NCBI GenBank assembly: GCA_947306185.1
Contig: CAMZFU010000029.1
Location: 1-13,548 of the forward strand
Length of the DNA stretch: 13,548 nucleotides
DNA from: an uncultured Pseudomonadota bacterium
GTDB taxonomy: Bacteria; Pseudomonadota; Alphaproteobacteria; Rs-D84
Reading direction: 5' to 3'
Within the stretch, counting starts at the first letter, position 1; every line of letters starts with the position of its first letter. Position numbers and translations under genes: made by a program. Positions 5,931 to 13,046 of this stretch are shown one piece after another. The notes below the pieces were generated by a model. The model searched no databases. It was not told the origin of the DNA and worked only from the letters and a program-made list of their open reading frames with translations.

Positions 5931-5956
5931 GGTGTGCATTTTTATGCACGCCTTTT
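5931..5956 (+). terminator. Rho-independent terminator of rpsT
   Basis: Nine-pair stem GGTGTGCAT (5931-5939) with ATGCACGCC (5944-5952), including one G-U pair, a TTTT loop and a short T run, 19 bases after the rpsT stop codon. Confidence 0.87.
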
Positions 5957-5976
5957 GTTGCATAAAAAATTTTACA

Positions 5977-6258
5977 TTATTTATTTCTATAGAAAAATCT
6001 TCGCGATGCGCGCTTTTGCCGTGCAGTAGCCATCGCAAATAATTTATCAACATGTTCCGGGGTCAAAAAAATCGATTCCCCATAACAATCAAATATTTCA
6101 GATTTTCCACTTTGTATACAATATCCATCAGTTAAACAAAAAACCAAAGTAACAGGATCCCACACAATATTATCATCAACAGCAATTAATCGTTTCAAAT
6201 TTTCAAAAATTCCGCGTTCAACACCTAAATTATTACATCTGTGATCTTTTCCTTTCAT
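5977..6258 (-). CDS. Hypothetical protein, 93 aa
   Basis: Unrecognised small protein. The start at ATG 6258 is fixed by a clear AAGGAG about six bases upstream; an in-frame ATG at 6285 lies ahead of that site. It has no signal peptide or membrane helix. The sequence has an N-terminal KDHRCNN, a central hydrophobic stretch WDPVTLVFCLTDGYCIQ with two Cys, then FDCYGESIFLTPEHVDKLFAMATAR, and a strongly basic tail RQKRASRRFFYRNK. The Cys residues are spread out and match no known metal-binding motif. A TGCTATATT on the minus strand near 6330 could be an extended -10. It is convergent with rpsT, and no terminator of its own was found between 5957 and 5976, so it may share the rpsT hairpin, which has no T tract on this side. 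Confidence 0.65.
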   Translation of the reverse strand: MKGKDHRCNNLGVERGIFENLKRLIAVDDNIVWDPVTLVFCLTDGYCIQSGKSEIFDCYGESIFLTPEHVDKLFAMATARQKRASRRFFYRNK

Positions 6259-6349
6259 AAATATCTCCTTGTCATAGAAGACCATAGCACAAACACAATG
6301 AAATAAAAAATATGTATTTTACAAATATAGCATATATTTTTATCAACAT

Positions 6350-6381
6350 AAAAAAGACCACCAAACGGTGGTCTTTTTTTT
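6350..6381 (-). terminator. Rho-independent terminator of the TcpQ-secretin unit
   Basis: Perfect 7-bp stem GACCACC (6356-6362) with GGTGGTC (6367-6373), AAAC loop, A tract and T tract on the two sides. On the minus strand it directly abuts the stop codon of the secretin gene. Confidence 0.9.
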
Positions 6382-8005
6382 AATTCAGTGGCGCGCCCCA
6401 ATGTTGTTGGATACTGCGTTCTGCATCCATCGGACTTACCAAAACCTGTGGTGTAAGGATAACAACCAACACATCACGTTGCGATGCCGCTTCACGTGAA
6501 CCAGACAACAACATAAAGTCCGGATCACCCAAACCATAACGCGTGTCATTATTCGTTTGCTTTTCAAACCCGGACACAACCAACATCTGGCCAGATTCCA
6601 TAATAACTTCTTGCATAAAGCTACGTTCTTCAACCTCTGGCAATTGTAATGTTACTTCACCGATAGTTTGGGTTGCCATCTTTAACAATTCACGTACTGT
6701 CATTCTAAACAATAATAATATCTTACCATTTTCCAAAATATTCGGCAACAACTGCATAGAGAACCCTGTTTCCAAATTATCCTGGTCAACGGTACTTGAT
6801 TCCACGGTTGTAAAGTTACGTGATTCAAACCGTTTAATGTAACCTGTACTCTTGGTATTATTCACCGGGGCAACACGGTTATTACGTGTTGTAACACCAA
6901 CGTTGGTAACCAACGATACTTTTCCTTGCTTTGCCAATGCCTCAATAAGCGCTGCACTACCTGCAATACCGGACAAAGAACCATTATTTATTTGGTCTTG
7001 GGTATATGCACCACTAACCGTGGAACCATTTTCGGTATGTGTCATACCAGTTAACGCGGACACTGTGTTAGACAATACCGCGATATTCATAGAACTGGCC
7101 TCGGTCGATGCAAGATTATTTTTCGGATTTGCAACGATGTTCAATCCAGAAACCGAATTTATCGCCGCCGCAAGATTCAATCCGAATGCCGAATTGTTGG
7201 AAATTGAAACCTGTAACACTTTTACATCAATAGTAACCAATTGCGATAAACGTCTATTTTGACGCGCAATATAATCACCAACACGCGCCAATACAGACGG
7301 TGGTGCCGTTACAGTTATCGTACCCAAACTGCGCGATACAGTAAAGTTAGCATTTTCCGCCTTGCCAATAATAGATGTTATCGTGCTTTCTACCTCGTCC
7401 CATTCTTTCAACGTGGTTTCAAGGAATACCTGATTGCCATCATCTGTTTGTACCGACGATTGATAAGACACATCCGTTCCCAATGCATATAAAGTGAATG
7501 TTCGGGTTTCTGTTTCATAGAACACGATTGCTGTTTTATCATAGTACCACAATAAATCTAAATCTGTGGCAACTTGGGACAACAAGCCTGACAATTTTCC
7601 TGTATACGCAACGTTCATTGTTTTTTTCAATTTCTCAGATGCAACCTGACTATCTATTTTAACAGGAATATGCGTAATAGAATTAATGTTATTTGCCAAA
7701 ACCTGTAATGTCACAGGTTCATTTAATAATATTGTAACCCCCGTGTCCGTTTCATACTGAGACGGCAAATCGTTTTTATGTTCAACCAGCATTGACTTGT
7801 CGCCCAACCACACACCTTCGGACATTGAAACGGTATCACTGCTGGTAACCTTGGCACGCGGATTCTTTGCCATTTCAAAGGCATCATATACATTTACAAA
7901 ATCCTGGTCAACTGATGCAGCAACCTTGGCCGAATCGTTGTGTGCACAACCACCAAAAACAGAAACAGAAATTATTGCGGCAAAAATTTTGAAATATTTT
8001 GTCAT
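6380..8005 (-). CDS. Type IVb pilus-class secretin lipoprotein (PilN/BfpB-like)
   Basis: Secretins form the large outer-membrane ring through which pili or substrates leave the cell. The 541-aa protein starts with a lipoprotein signal peptide whose lipobox FGGC places Cys20 at the N-terminus of the mature protein. Residues about 95-175 look like a short N0/STN-type module (PVTLQVLANNINSITHIPVKIDSQ and LLSQVATDLDLLWYYDKTAIVFYETETRTFTLYAL). Residues 195-250 form an N1-like domain, and 255-522 the beta-barrel secretin domain (VTIDVKVLQVSISN, LETGFSMQLLPNILENGKI, SGQMLVVSGFEK, RDVLVVILTPQVLVSP). A lipidated, short secretin with this layout matches the R64 PilN / BfpB group of type IVb pili rather than PilQ or GspD. 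The start at 8005 has AGGAG eight bases upstream. It is 25 bases downstream of its TcpQ partner. No pilin, ATPase or platform gene is in the window. Confidence 0.88.
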   Translation of the reverse strand: MTKYFKIFAAIISVSVFGGCAHNDSAKVAASVDQDFVNVYDAFEMAKNPRAKVTSSDTVSMSEGVWLGDKSMLVEHKNDLPSQYETDTGVTILLNEPVTLQVLANNINSITHIPVKIDSQVASEKLKKTMNVAYTGKLSGLLSQVATDLDLLWYYDKTAIVFYETETRTFTLYALGTDVSYQSSVQTDDGNQVFLETTLKEWDEVESTITSIIGKAENANFTVSRSLGTITVTAPPSVLARVGDYIARQNRRLSQLVTIDVKVLQVSISNNSAFGLNLAAAINSVSGLNIVANPKNNLASTEASSMNIAVLSNTVSALTGMTHTENGSTVSGAYTQDQINNGSLSGIAGSAALIEALAKQGKVSLVTNVGVTTRNNRVAPVNNTKSTGYIKRFESRNFTTVESSTVDQDNLETGFSMQLLPNILENGKILLLFRMTVRELLKMATQTIGEVTLQLPEVEERSFMQEVIMESGQMLVVSGFEKQTNNDTRYGLGDPDFMLLSGSREAASQRDVLVVILTPQVLVSPMDAERSIQQHWGAPLN

Positions 8006-8030
8006 ATATTCTTCTCCTACGATCTATCGC

Positions 8031-9155
8031 TTATTCTTCAGTTGTAGATACCACAAGAACACGATTTCCCTTGTAAAACTTGGCATATGGGACCGGTATT
8101 GCGCGTCCAAAATTACGTACAACCGCCGATGCCACATCAACAAAGCGTCCCTTGAACACCGCGCTGGCCTGGATTGGATATTCACGCGATGTCGCCCAAA
8201 CCAGATCCCAACCTTCTTTATCACACCAATATTGTAAAACTTGACGCAATGTTTGTCCACTTGCCACCACCCAAGAACGAACCTGATCTTGGAGTGTTAT
8301 TGCCGGTTCGGCATCAGCCGATACATCAACAGATATCTCTGTTTCGCCCGCCACTAACATCGCACTATTGTCGGCCCCCGGGATAACAGTTCTACCATAA
8401 CCACCATTTCGACGCCCCGGCAAAGTAATTTCATTAGAAACCAACAATGTATCTTGGGCATCTTGGCTCTTCACACTAACCACACCATTTTTATCAACGC
8501 TAATAACCCCCGCGGCCGTAACCAAATCACCGGTTTGGGTCTTTTCAACCATACCTGAACGCGCCAAATACGCATCATATCCATCCGCATATTTTGCACA
8601 GGCCCCGCGCCCACTGCGCGAAACAGCCAAAACCGCACCGCCATCATCTTCCAAAACTTCACGATGCAATAATGGCATTTCCGCACCACGTTCACATTCG
8701 AAATCGAACCCTGTGGGCACCTGATTTCCATGCAACATATTCGCACCCCCAGACCATCCCGAACCATCGCGGGCATCCAAATTAAAATTATTTTCAACCA
8801 CTAAATCCGAACCAATTTTGGAAACAATTTTAATATTGTCCGTTTTCTTTTTAGAACAAACGCCACTTTCACAAGAAACGGTTACATCCGCCTCGGACCC
8901 TGCAAGCGGCCATGCCGGCACATCCACAGGCATCGGTGCAGGCGCAGGTTGCACATACTGAACTTGTTGCGCTTCTTCTTGGTAATAATCTTGTTGATAA
9001 TTGTTTTGTGATTCTTCAACGAATTGATTTTCGTAATCGTCAACATCTTCATCATAGAAAACTTCTGATGTAACAACCTGGGGTAACTTAGGTGCCGCAA
9101 AGCAATAACCCGCAGCGGTTGCAAGCATTGCAGCAATTAAAATCTTGCGAAACAT
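8031..9155 (-). CDS. Periplasmic TcpQ-domain protein, secretin partner
   Basis: The C-terminal 93 residues (282-374) match the TcpQ/PilL C-terminal domain: SGQTLRQVLQYWCDKEGWDLVW, then YPIQASAVFKGRFVDVASAVV, then YAKFYKGNRVLVV. In type IVb pilus systems this N0-like domain accompanies the secretin and helps it assemble. Residues 1-20 are a signal peptide (MFRKILIAAMLATAAGYCFA-AP). After it comes a very acidic Gln/Tyr-rich linker (about 30-75, including NNYQQDYYQEEAQQVQYVQ) and a Pro-rich bit. A middle domain (about 85-270) with Cys pair CESGVC and further Cys residues is unrecognised. The start at ATG 9155 follows AAAGGA and fits the signal peptide; the longer in-frame version would extend into the promoter. 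It is the first gene of a two-gene unit with the secretin. Confidence 0.85.
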   Translation of the reverse strand: MFRKILIAAMLATAAGYCFAAPKLPQVVTSEVFYDEDVDDYENQFVEESQNNYQQDYYQEEAQQVQYVQPAPAPMPVDVPAWPLAGSEADVTVSCESGVCSKKKTDNIKIVSKIGSDLVVENNFNLDARDGSGWSGGANMLHGNQVPTGFDFECERGAEMPLLHREVLEDDGGAVLAVSRSGRGACAKYADGYDAYLARSGMVEKTQTGDLVTAAGVISVDKNGVVSVKSQDAQDTLLVSNEITLPGRRNGGYGRTVIPGADNSAMLVAGETEISVDVSADAEPAITLQDQVRSWVVASGQTLRQVLQYWCDKEGWDLVWATSREYPIQASAVFKGRFVDVASAVVRNFGRAIPVPYAKFYKGNRVLVVSTTEE

Positions 9156-9183
9156 TGTTTTTTCCTTTCCTCTTATATGAGTT

Positions 9184-9212
9184 ATTATAACAATTTGACC
9201 GAATCTGTGCAA
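9184..9212 (-). promoter_or_regulatory. Sigma70-type promoter of the TcpQ-secretin unit
   Basis: On the minus strand TTGCAC (9212-9207), exactly 17 bases, then a perfect TATAAT (9189-9184), 29 bases ahead of the start codon. Two hexamers in optimal spacing make this one of the best promoters in the window. Confidence 0.75.
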
Positions 9213-9283
9213 GACCTAAAAATGCATTTCGGCATTGTTTTTGATAAATTATTTCAACTTTATGAAACGAATCGAAAAAAGTA

Positions 9284-9292
9284 TGTTATACT
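9284..9292 (+). promoter_or_regulatory. Extended -10 promoter of the orphan-sufB-sufC run
   Basis: TGTTATACT: a TGN extension followed by TATACT, 30 bases before the ATG at 9322. No clear -35 lies upstream. No IscR- or Fur-like palindrome was recognised around it. Confidence 0.5.
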
Positions 9293-9321
9293 TTAACCAT
9301 ATAACAAAAGGAAAAAGCAAA

Positions 9322-9876
9322 ATGTTTAACACGTTTTCATTGATTTTACTTGGAATATTGGTTGTATTGGGAATAATCACTTTGACCGTGACTATTTTGG
9401 CACACCGTCAAATCAAAATTATGGACAAAAATATTTCTTACCAATATAACCTTATTGTGAAAATACAAAGCATATTGAAAAGCAAATCTGCAACAAACGC
9501 GGTTGCCGAACACGCCGAGATGATTTATCAAGATTTGTTACAAAATCTGATTCCAATTTTAGCGGCACTGAACATTATGCCACGCAATACATCCGAACAC
9601 CCACTATGGCGAACACTTGGTGGTTTGCTAGACGAATATGCAAAAAATCCATTTGTTATGGAACAGTTGCGCCGTGCCATAAAATTAGATGCCGGTGTTA
9701 AACGCAGTGTTTCGAATTATATGAATCGCGCAGAAAACCTGTTGAATCATCTTAATGCCACTGAACCAGACGGTATTTTGACAACTACATTTATAAATGG
9801 TCTGTTGGGGCAATCACTTACCTTCTTTACCCAGGCATACCAGCTTGCAACGACCACCGACGAAGGTGATAAATGA
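9322..9876 (+). CDS. Membrane-anchored hypothetical protein coupled to sufB, 184 aa
   Basis: Unrecognised protein. The start at ATG 9322 follows AAAGGA and a promoter; in-frame upstream ATGs at 9235 and later lie before that promoter. Residues 5-27 (FSLILLGILVVLGIITLTVTILA) form one membrane helix. The remainder (30-184) is soluble and largely helical, with amphipathic stretches (AEHAEMIYQDLLQNLIPILAALNIMP, GVKRSVSNYMNRAENLLNHLNAT). The basic residues just after the helix (HRQIK) suggest the soluble part faces the cytoplasm. Its stop codon overlaps the sufB start as ATGA (9873-9876), so the two should be translationally coupled. By position it may act with the Suf machinery, for example by tethering it to the membrane or as an unrelated passenger; the sequence cannot decide. 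Confidence 0.68.
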   Translation: MFNTFSLILLGILVVLGIITLTVTILAHRQIKIMDKNISYQYNLIVKIQSILKSKSATNAVAEHAEMIYQDLLQNLIPILAALNIMPRNTSEHPLWRTLGGLLDEYAKNPFVMEQLRRAIKLDAGVKRSVSNYMNRAENLLNHLNATEPDGILTTTFINGLLGQSLTFFTQAYQLATTTDEGDK

Positions 9877-11216
9877 CAGGCCCAACCGAAGATCTTGTTC
9901 GTGAAATTTCCGCACGGCGATGCGAACCATCATGGTTAACTGATTGGCGAATCGCTGCATTACGTGCGTGGCAAAAAATGAAAGAACCGCACTGGGGCGA
10001 AATAGATTATAATCCAATCGATTATTCCACATTGAATTATTACAATACGCCCACCCCAATAGATAATAGCGACCTAAAAGACACATATGAAAAAATGGGA
10101 TTGCCGGCGAGCGAACAAAATGCATTACTTGGTATGGCAACTGATACGGTCATTGATAGTGAATCTGTTCACACGTCCTATACAGCGGAATTAGCGGCAC
10201 GCGGGATTATATTCTTACCATTTTCAGAGGCGGTAAAACAATATCCCGAATTGGTGCAAAAATATTTGGGATCTGTCGTACCACCAACAGATAATTTTTT
10301 TGCGGCATTAAATTCTGCGGTGTTTTCTGATGGAACTTTTGTTTATATTCCCCCAGATACCGAATGCCCAATTGATTTGGCCAGTTATTTCAGAATAGAA
10401 ACCGCCAAAATCGGTCAATTTGAACGCACACTGATTATCGCCGATAAAAATTCAAAACTTAGTTATATGGAGGGGTGCAGTGCCCCACGTCGTCCAAATC
10501 ATCAACTGCACAGTGGGGTTGTTGAAATTATTGTAAATGATGGCGCACATGTTAAATATGCAACCGTTCAAAATTGGTATGCCGGCGACGCACAAAATGG
10601 CGAATATAATAAAAGTGGTATTTTAAATTTTGTAACCAAACGTGGCAAATGTTATAACAACGCGCGCCTTGATTGGACCCAGTTCGAGGTTGGATCCGCC
10701 ATGACATGGAAATATCCATCAACAATATTATATGGTGATGGTTCGGCAAGTGATTTCTATTCGCTGTCCATCACACGCGGTGGTCAACAGGCAGACACCG
10801 GTACAAAAATGCTACACATTGGAAATGATACATTATCAAACATTGTTTCATATGGTGTCGCACTTGATTGGTCGCGTCAAACATTCCGCAGTTTGGTTCA
10901 CTTTTTGGGTCGCGGTGGAAAAAACGCATCAAAATGTGACACACGCATTATTGGCAATACAGCAATAACAAATGCCCTGCCCGATATTAAGTATGAAAAT
11001 ACAGACAATGTCCAAACACACGAAGCAAAAACCGGGGCAATCGACGCGACACAAATTATGTACCTGAATATGGCGGGCATTGATACAGACACCGCAACAG
11101 CACTTATTATTGGTTCAATGGCAACACCGATATTGTCACGATTACCAATGGAATTTTTGGTTGAATCAAAACAACTGATACAAATGGCACTTGCACCAAA
11201 CGGGGGTAAAAAATGA
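9873..11216 (+). CDS. sufB: Fe-S cluster assembly scaffold SufB
   Basis: SufB is the scaffold on which the SUF pathway builds Fe-S clusters, in complex with the ATPase SufC and usually SufD. The 447-aa protein, shorter than the roughly 480-500 usual, has the full beta-helix core: GQFERTLIIADKNSKLSYMEGCSAP (181-205), KYATVQNWYAGD (228-239), NFVTKRGKC (252-260), TWKYPS (278-283), QQADTGTKMLHIG (305-317), CDTRIIGN (355-362), HEAKTG (383-388) and LPMEFLVE (424-431). Residues matching E. coli SufB R226, C254, Q285, W287, K303, C405, H433 and E434 are kept (R174, C202, Q233, W235, K256, C355, H383, E384). N228 aligns to Glu176, and the common CGAHT stretch after the C405 position is replaced by AITNA. 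The ATGA overlap with the upstream gene supports this start. No sufD follows in the window. Confidence 0.95.
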   Translation: MTGPTEDLVREISARRCEPSWLTDWRIAALRAWQKMKEPHWGEIDYNPIDYSTLNYYNTPTPIDNSDLKDTYEKMGLPASEQNALLGMATDTVIDSESVHTSYTAELAARGIIFLPFSEAVKQYPELVQKYLGSVVPPTDNFFAALNSAVFSDGTFVYIPPDTECPIDLASYFRIETAKIGQFERTLIIADKNSKLSYMEGCSAPRRPNHQLHSGVVEIIVNDGAHVKYATVQNWYAGDAQNGEYNKSGILNFVTKRGKCYNNARLDWTQFEVGSAMTWKYPSTILYGDGSASDFYSLSITRGGQQADTGTKMLHIGNDTLSNIVSYGVALDWSRQTFRSLVHFLGRGGKNASKCDTRIIGNTAITNALPDIKYENTDNVQTHEAKTGAIDATQIMYLNMAGIDTDTATALIIGSMATPILSRLPMEFLVESKQLIQMALAPNGGKK

Positions 11217-11893
11217 TTCTGGAAATAAAAAATCTGAACGTATCATTCGGGGATAAAAAATTACTTTCGGACATAAATATAAATGTCACAGACGGCGCGC
11301 GTCATTTACTGTCGGGACATAATGGTTCGGGAAAATCAACACTGGTTGGTGCAATTGCCGGCAACCCAGAATACACCATTGATTCGGGACAAATAATTTT
11401 TGATGGGCATGATATAACAAATGAAAATGCAACAACACGCGCATTAATGGGAATATTTTTAGGTGCCCAAAATGTGCCAGAAATTCCGGGGTTAACCATT
11501 ATAAGTTTCCTTAAACATTCCATCGCTGCACATCGGCATTTTGAAATAGGCACCGATTTACCAATGGGGGAATTTCTTGAGATGGTGGAAAACGCACGCG
11601 AACAATTAGATATCCCGCGTGATTGGTTAAACAGATGTGTAAACGTCGGTTTTTCTGGGGGGGAAAGAAAACGTCTAATGTTATTACGTTTATTATTAAC
11701 TAAACCAAAACTTGCGATTTTGGACGAACCAGATTCCGGGGCCGATGCAACGGTTCGGGCACAAATTGCCAACATAATGCATTCTATGCCGAACACAACA
11801 TTTTTATTCATCAGTCATCAACCAGATTTCACCAACGCGGTATCACCATCGCATATAACCACTTTATCAAAAGGCAAAGTTGTGATAGAATGA
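11213..11893 (+). CDS. sufC: Fe-S cluster assembly ATPase SufC
   Basis: SufC is the cytoplasmic ABC-type ATPase whose ATP-driven dimerisation reshapes the SufB scaffold. The 226-aa sequence has Walker A GHNGSGKST (35-43), a Q-loop in FLGAQNVPEIPG (82-93, the EIPG being typical of SufC rather than transporters), signature FSGGERKR (147-154), Walker B LAILDE (167-172) with Glu172, D-loop SGAD and switch His202 in SHQ. Family members often have about 250 residues, so this one is slightly short, mainly at the C-terminus. The start overlaps the sufB stop as ATGA (11213-11216). Fixed coupling to sufB argues for 1:1 production. The usual sufD and sufS downstream are absent; a permease follows after 33 bases. 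Confidence 0.95.
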   Translation: MILEIKNLNVSFGDKKLLSDININVTDGARHLLSGHNGSGKSTLVGAIAGNPEYTIDSGQIIFDGHDITNENATTRALMGIFLGAQNVPEIPGLTIISFLKHSIAAHRHFEIGTDLPMGEFLEMVENAREQLDIPRDWLNRCVNVGFSGGERKRLMLLRLLLTKPKLAILDEPDSGADATVRAQIANIMHSMPNTTFLFISHQPDFTNAVSPSHITTLSKGKVVIE

Positions 11894-11907
11894 TACATAT
11901 ATAATAT
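11880..11907 (+). promoter_or_regulatory. Possible promoter of the permease gene
   Basis: TTGTGA (11880-11885), 16 bases, TAATAT (11902-11907); a perfect TATAAT also overlaps at 11900-11905 but is then too close to the -35. The element overlaps the end of sufC. The permease may therefore be transcribed both from here and by read-through from suf, since no terminator was seen between them. Confidence 0.35.
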
Positions 11908-11926
11908 GTAACAAAAGGTATCACAA

Positions 11927-12946
11927 ATGAACGGTATTCTTTTATTTGCCGGTGCGGTTTTCATACTCTGGTTGGGCAGTTCTATTTTTGTTCCACTGTT
12001 GGTGGCGACATTTTTATGGTATTTAATAAACGCAACCGCGACATACTATCGGAAACTGTTTCCAGAAAATCGTCATCCAATGTTGTTCAAGGTGATATCT
12101 AATATACTTTCGGTTGCAACCTATATTGGTTTGATATATTTATTCATTACACGTGTTCGCCCAATGTTTTCTGAATTATTGGTCGCGATGCCCGATATCC
12201 AGGCCGGTCTAAATTCCCTGTGGAATTATATATCAAACAAACTGGGGATTGATTTAACAACCGCCACAATTCCGAATATAACATCTATTGTATCCAGTAT
12301 CGGTTCATCCGTGGCCCGTATCGCGACATCAATGGGTATGGTTATTGTGTATATGATATTTATGTTCGTTGAACAGAGTACCTTTCATCGTAAATTTGCA
12401 CAACTGTTCCCAAATCGTTGCCAGGGCAAAAAGGCACGTTATATTCTGCACAGTATTGATGAAAATATGAAAAAATATTTGTTTATGAAGAAATTGATTT
12501 CGGGCATAACCGGTTTTATTTCATTTGCGTGGATGTACACACTGGATTTGGAATTTGCCGGCATTTGGGCATTCACGATATTTATATTAAGTTATATTCC
12601 AACAATCGGTGCAATTTTGGGATGCACCATTCCGGTATTATTCGCGGCGATATCGGGTGCCACGGCCCATGAAATAATCTTGCTTGCCGCCGGGTTAATC
12701 GGACTTCAGGTTGTATTTGGAAATATCATTGAACCGAAACTGACGGGAAAAACATTGAACCTGTCAACACTCGCCATACTTATCAATTTGGTATTTTGGG
12801 GATTGATATGGGGCGTTGCCGGTATGTTCTTTAGTGTGCCATTACTTGTGGCAACATTTATCATCACGGCACAATTTGATTCAACCCGTTGGATTGCGAT
12901 ATTACTATCCACCGACGGTAAAATTCCGGATAAAAGCGAAGATTAG
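11927..12946 (+). CDS. AI-2E/PerM-family membrane permease
   Basis: The 339-aa protein is a polytopic inner-membrane protein with seven to eight membrane segments and the family layout. It has two N-terminal helices (about 1-33), a helix near 58-78, a soluble amphipathic middle (85-130), then a hydrophobic C-terminal half with the hallmark stretches WAFTIFILSYIPTIGAILG and GNIIEPKLTGKTLNLSTLAI, ending in WGLIWGVAGMFFSVPLLV. Members include TqsA (autoinducer-2 export) and PerM; others act as Na+/H+ antiporters, so the substrate cannot be named. The start at ATG 11927 follows AAAGG. It lies 33 bases after sufC on the same strand. The tail (TDGKIPDKSED) is hydrophilic. Functional linkage to Fe-S assembly is not established. 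Confidence 0.88.
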   Translation: MNGILLFAGAVFILWLGSSIFVPLLVATFLWYLINATATYYRKLFPENRHPMLFKVISNILSVATYIGLIYLFITRVRPMFSELLVAMPDIQAGLNSLWNYISNKLGIDLTTATIPNITSIVSSIGSSVARIATSMGMVIVYMIFMFVEQSTFHRKFAQLFPNRCQGKKARYILHSIDENMKKYLFMKKLISGITGFISFAWMYTLDLEFAGIWAFTIFILSYIPTIGAILGCTIPVLFAAISGATAHEIILLAAGLIGLQVVFGNIIEPKLTGKTLNLSTLAILINLVFWGLIWGVAGMFFSVPLLVATFIITAQFDSTRWIAILLSTDGKIPDKSED

Positions 12947-12993
12947 TTTATTACCACATAAATATAACCCGTGCTTGTTCGCCTAAAAAACAC

Positions 12994-13022
12994 TTGACAA
13001 AATATAATATAAGTACAATAAT
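12994..13022 (+). promoter_or_regulatory. Sigma70-type promoter of the interrupted exported-protein gene
   Basis: A perfect TTGACA (12994-12999), exactly 17 bases, then AATAAT (13017-13022), with AAAGGA (13035-13040) and an ATG at 13047 in correct order behind it. Strong transcription and translation signals remain ahead of an interrupted gene. Confidence 0.72.
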
Positions 13023-13046
13023 ATGTTGCATATTAAAGGAATAAAA

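Noticed and set aside
8471..9136. Overlapping minus-strand open frames rich in Met, Arg and Trp
   Set aside because: Other-frame shadows of the TcpQ-domain gene; no ribosome-binding sites and no family features.
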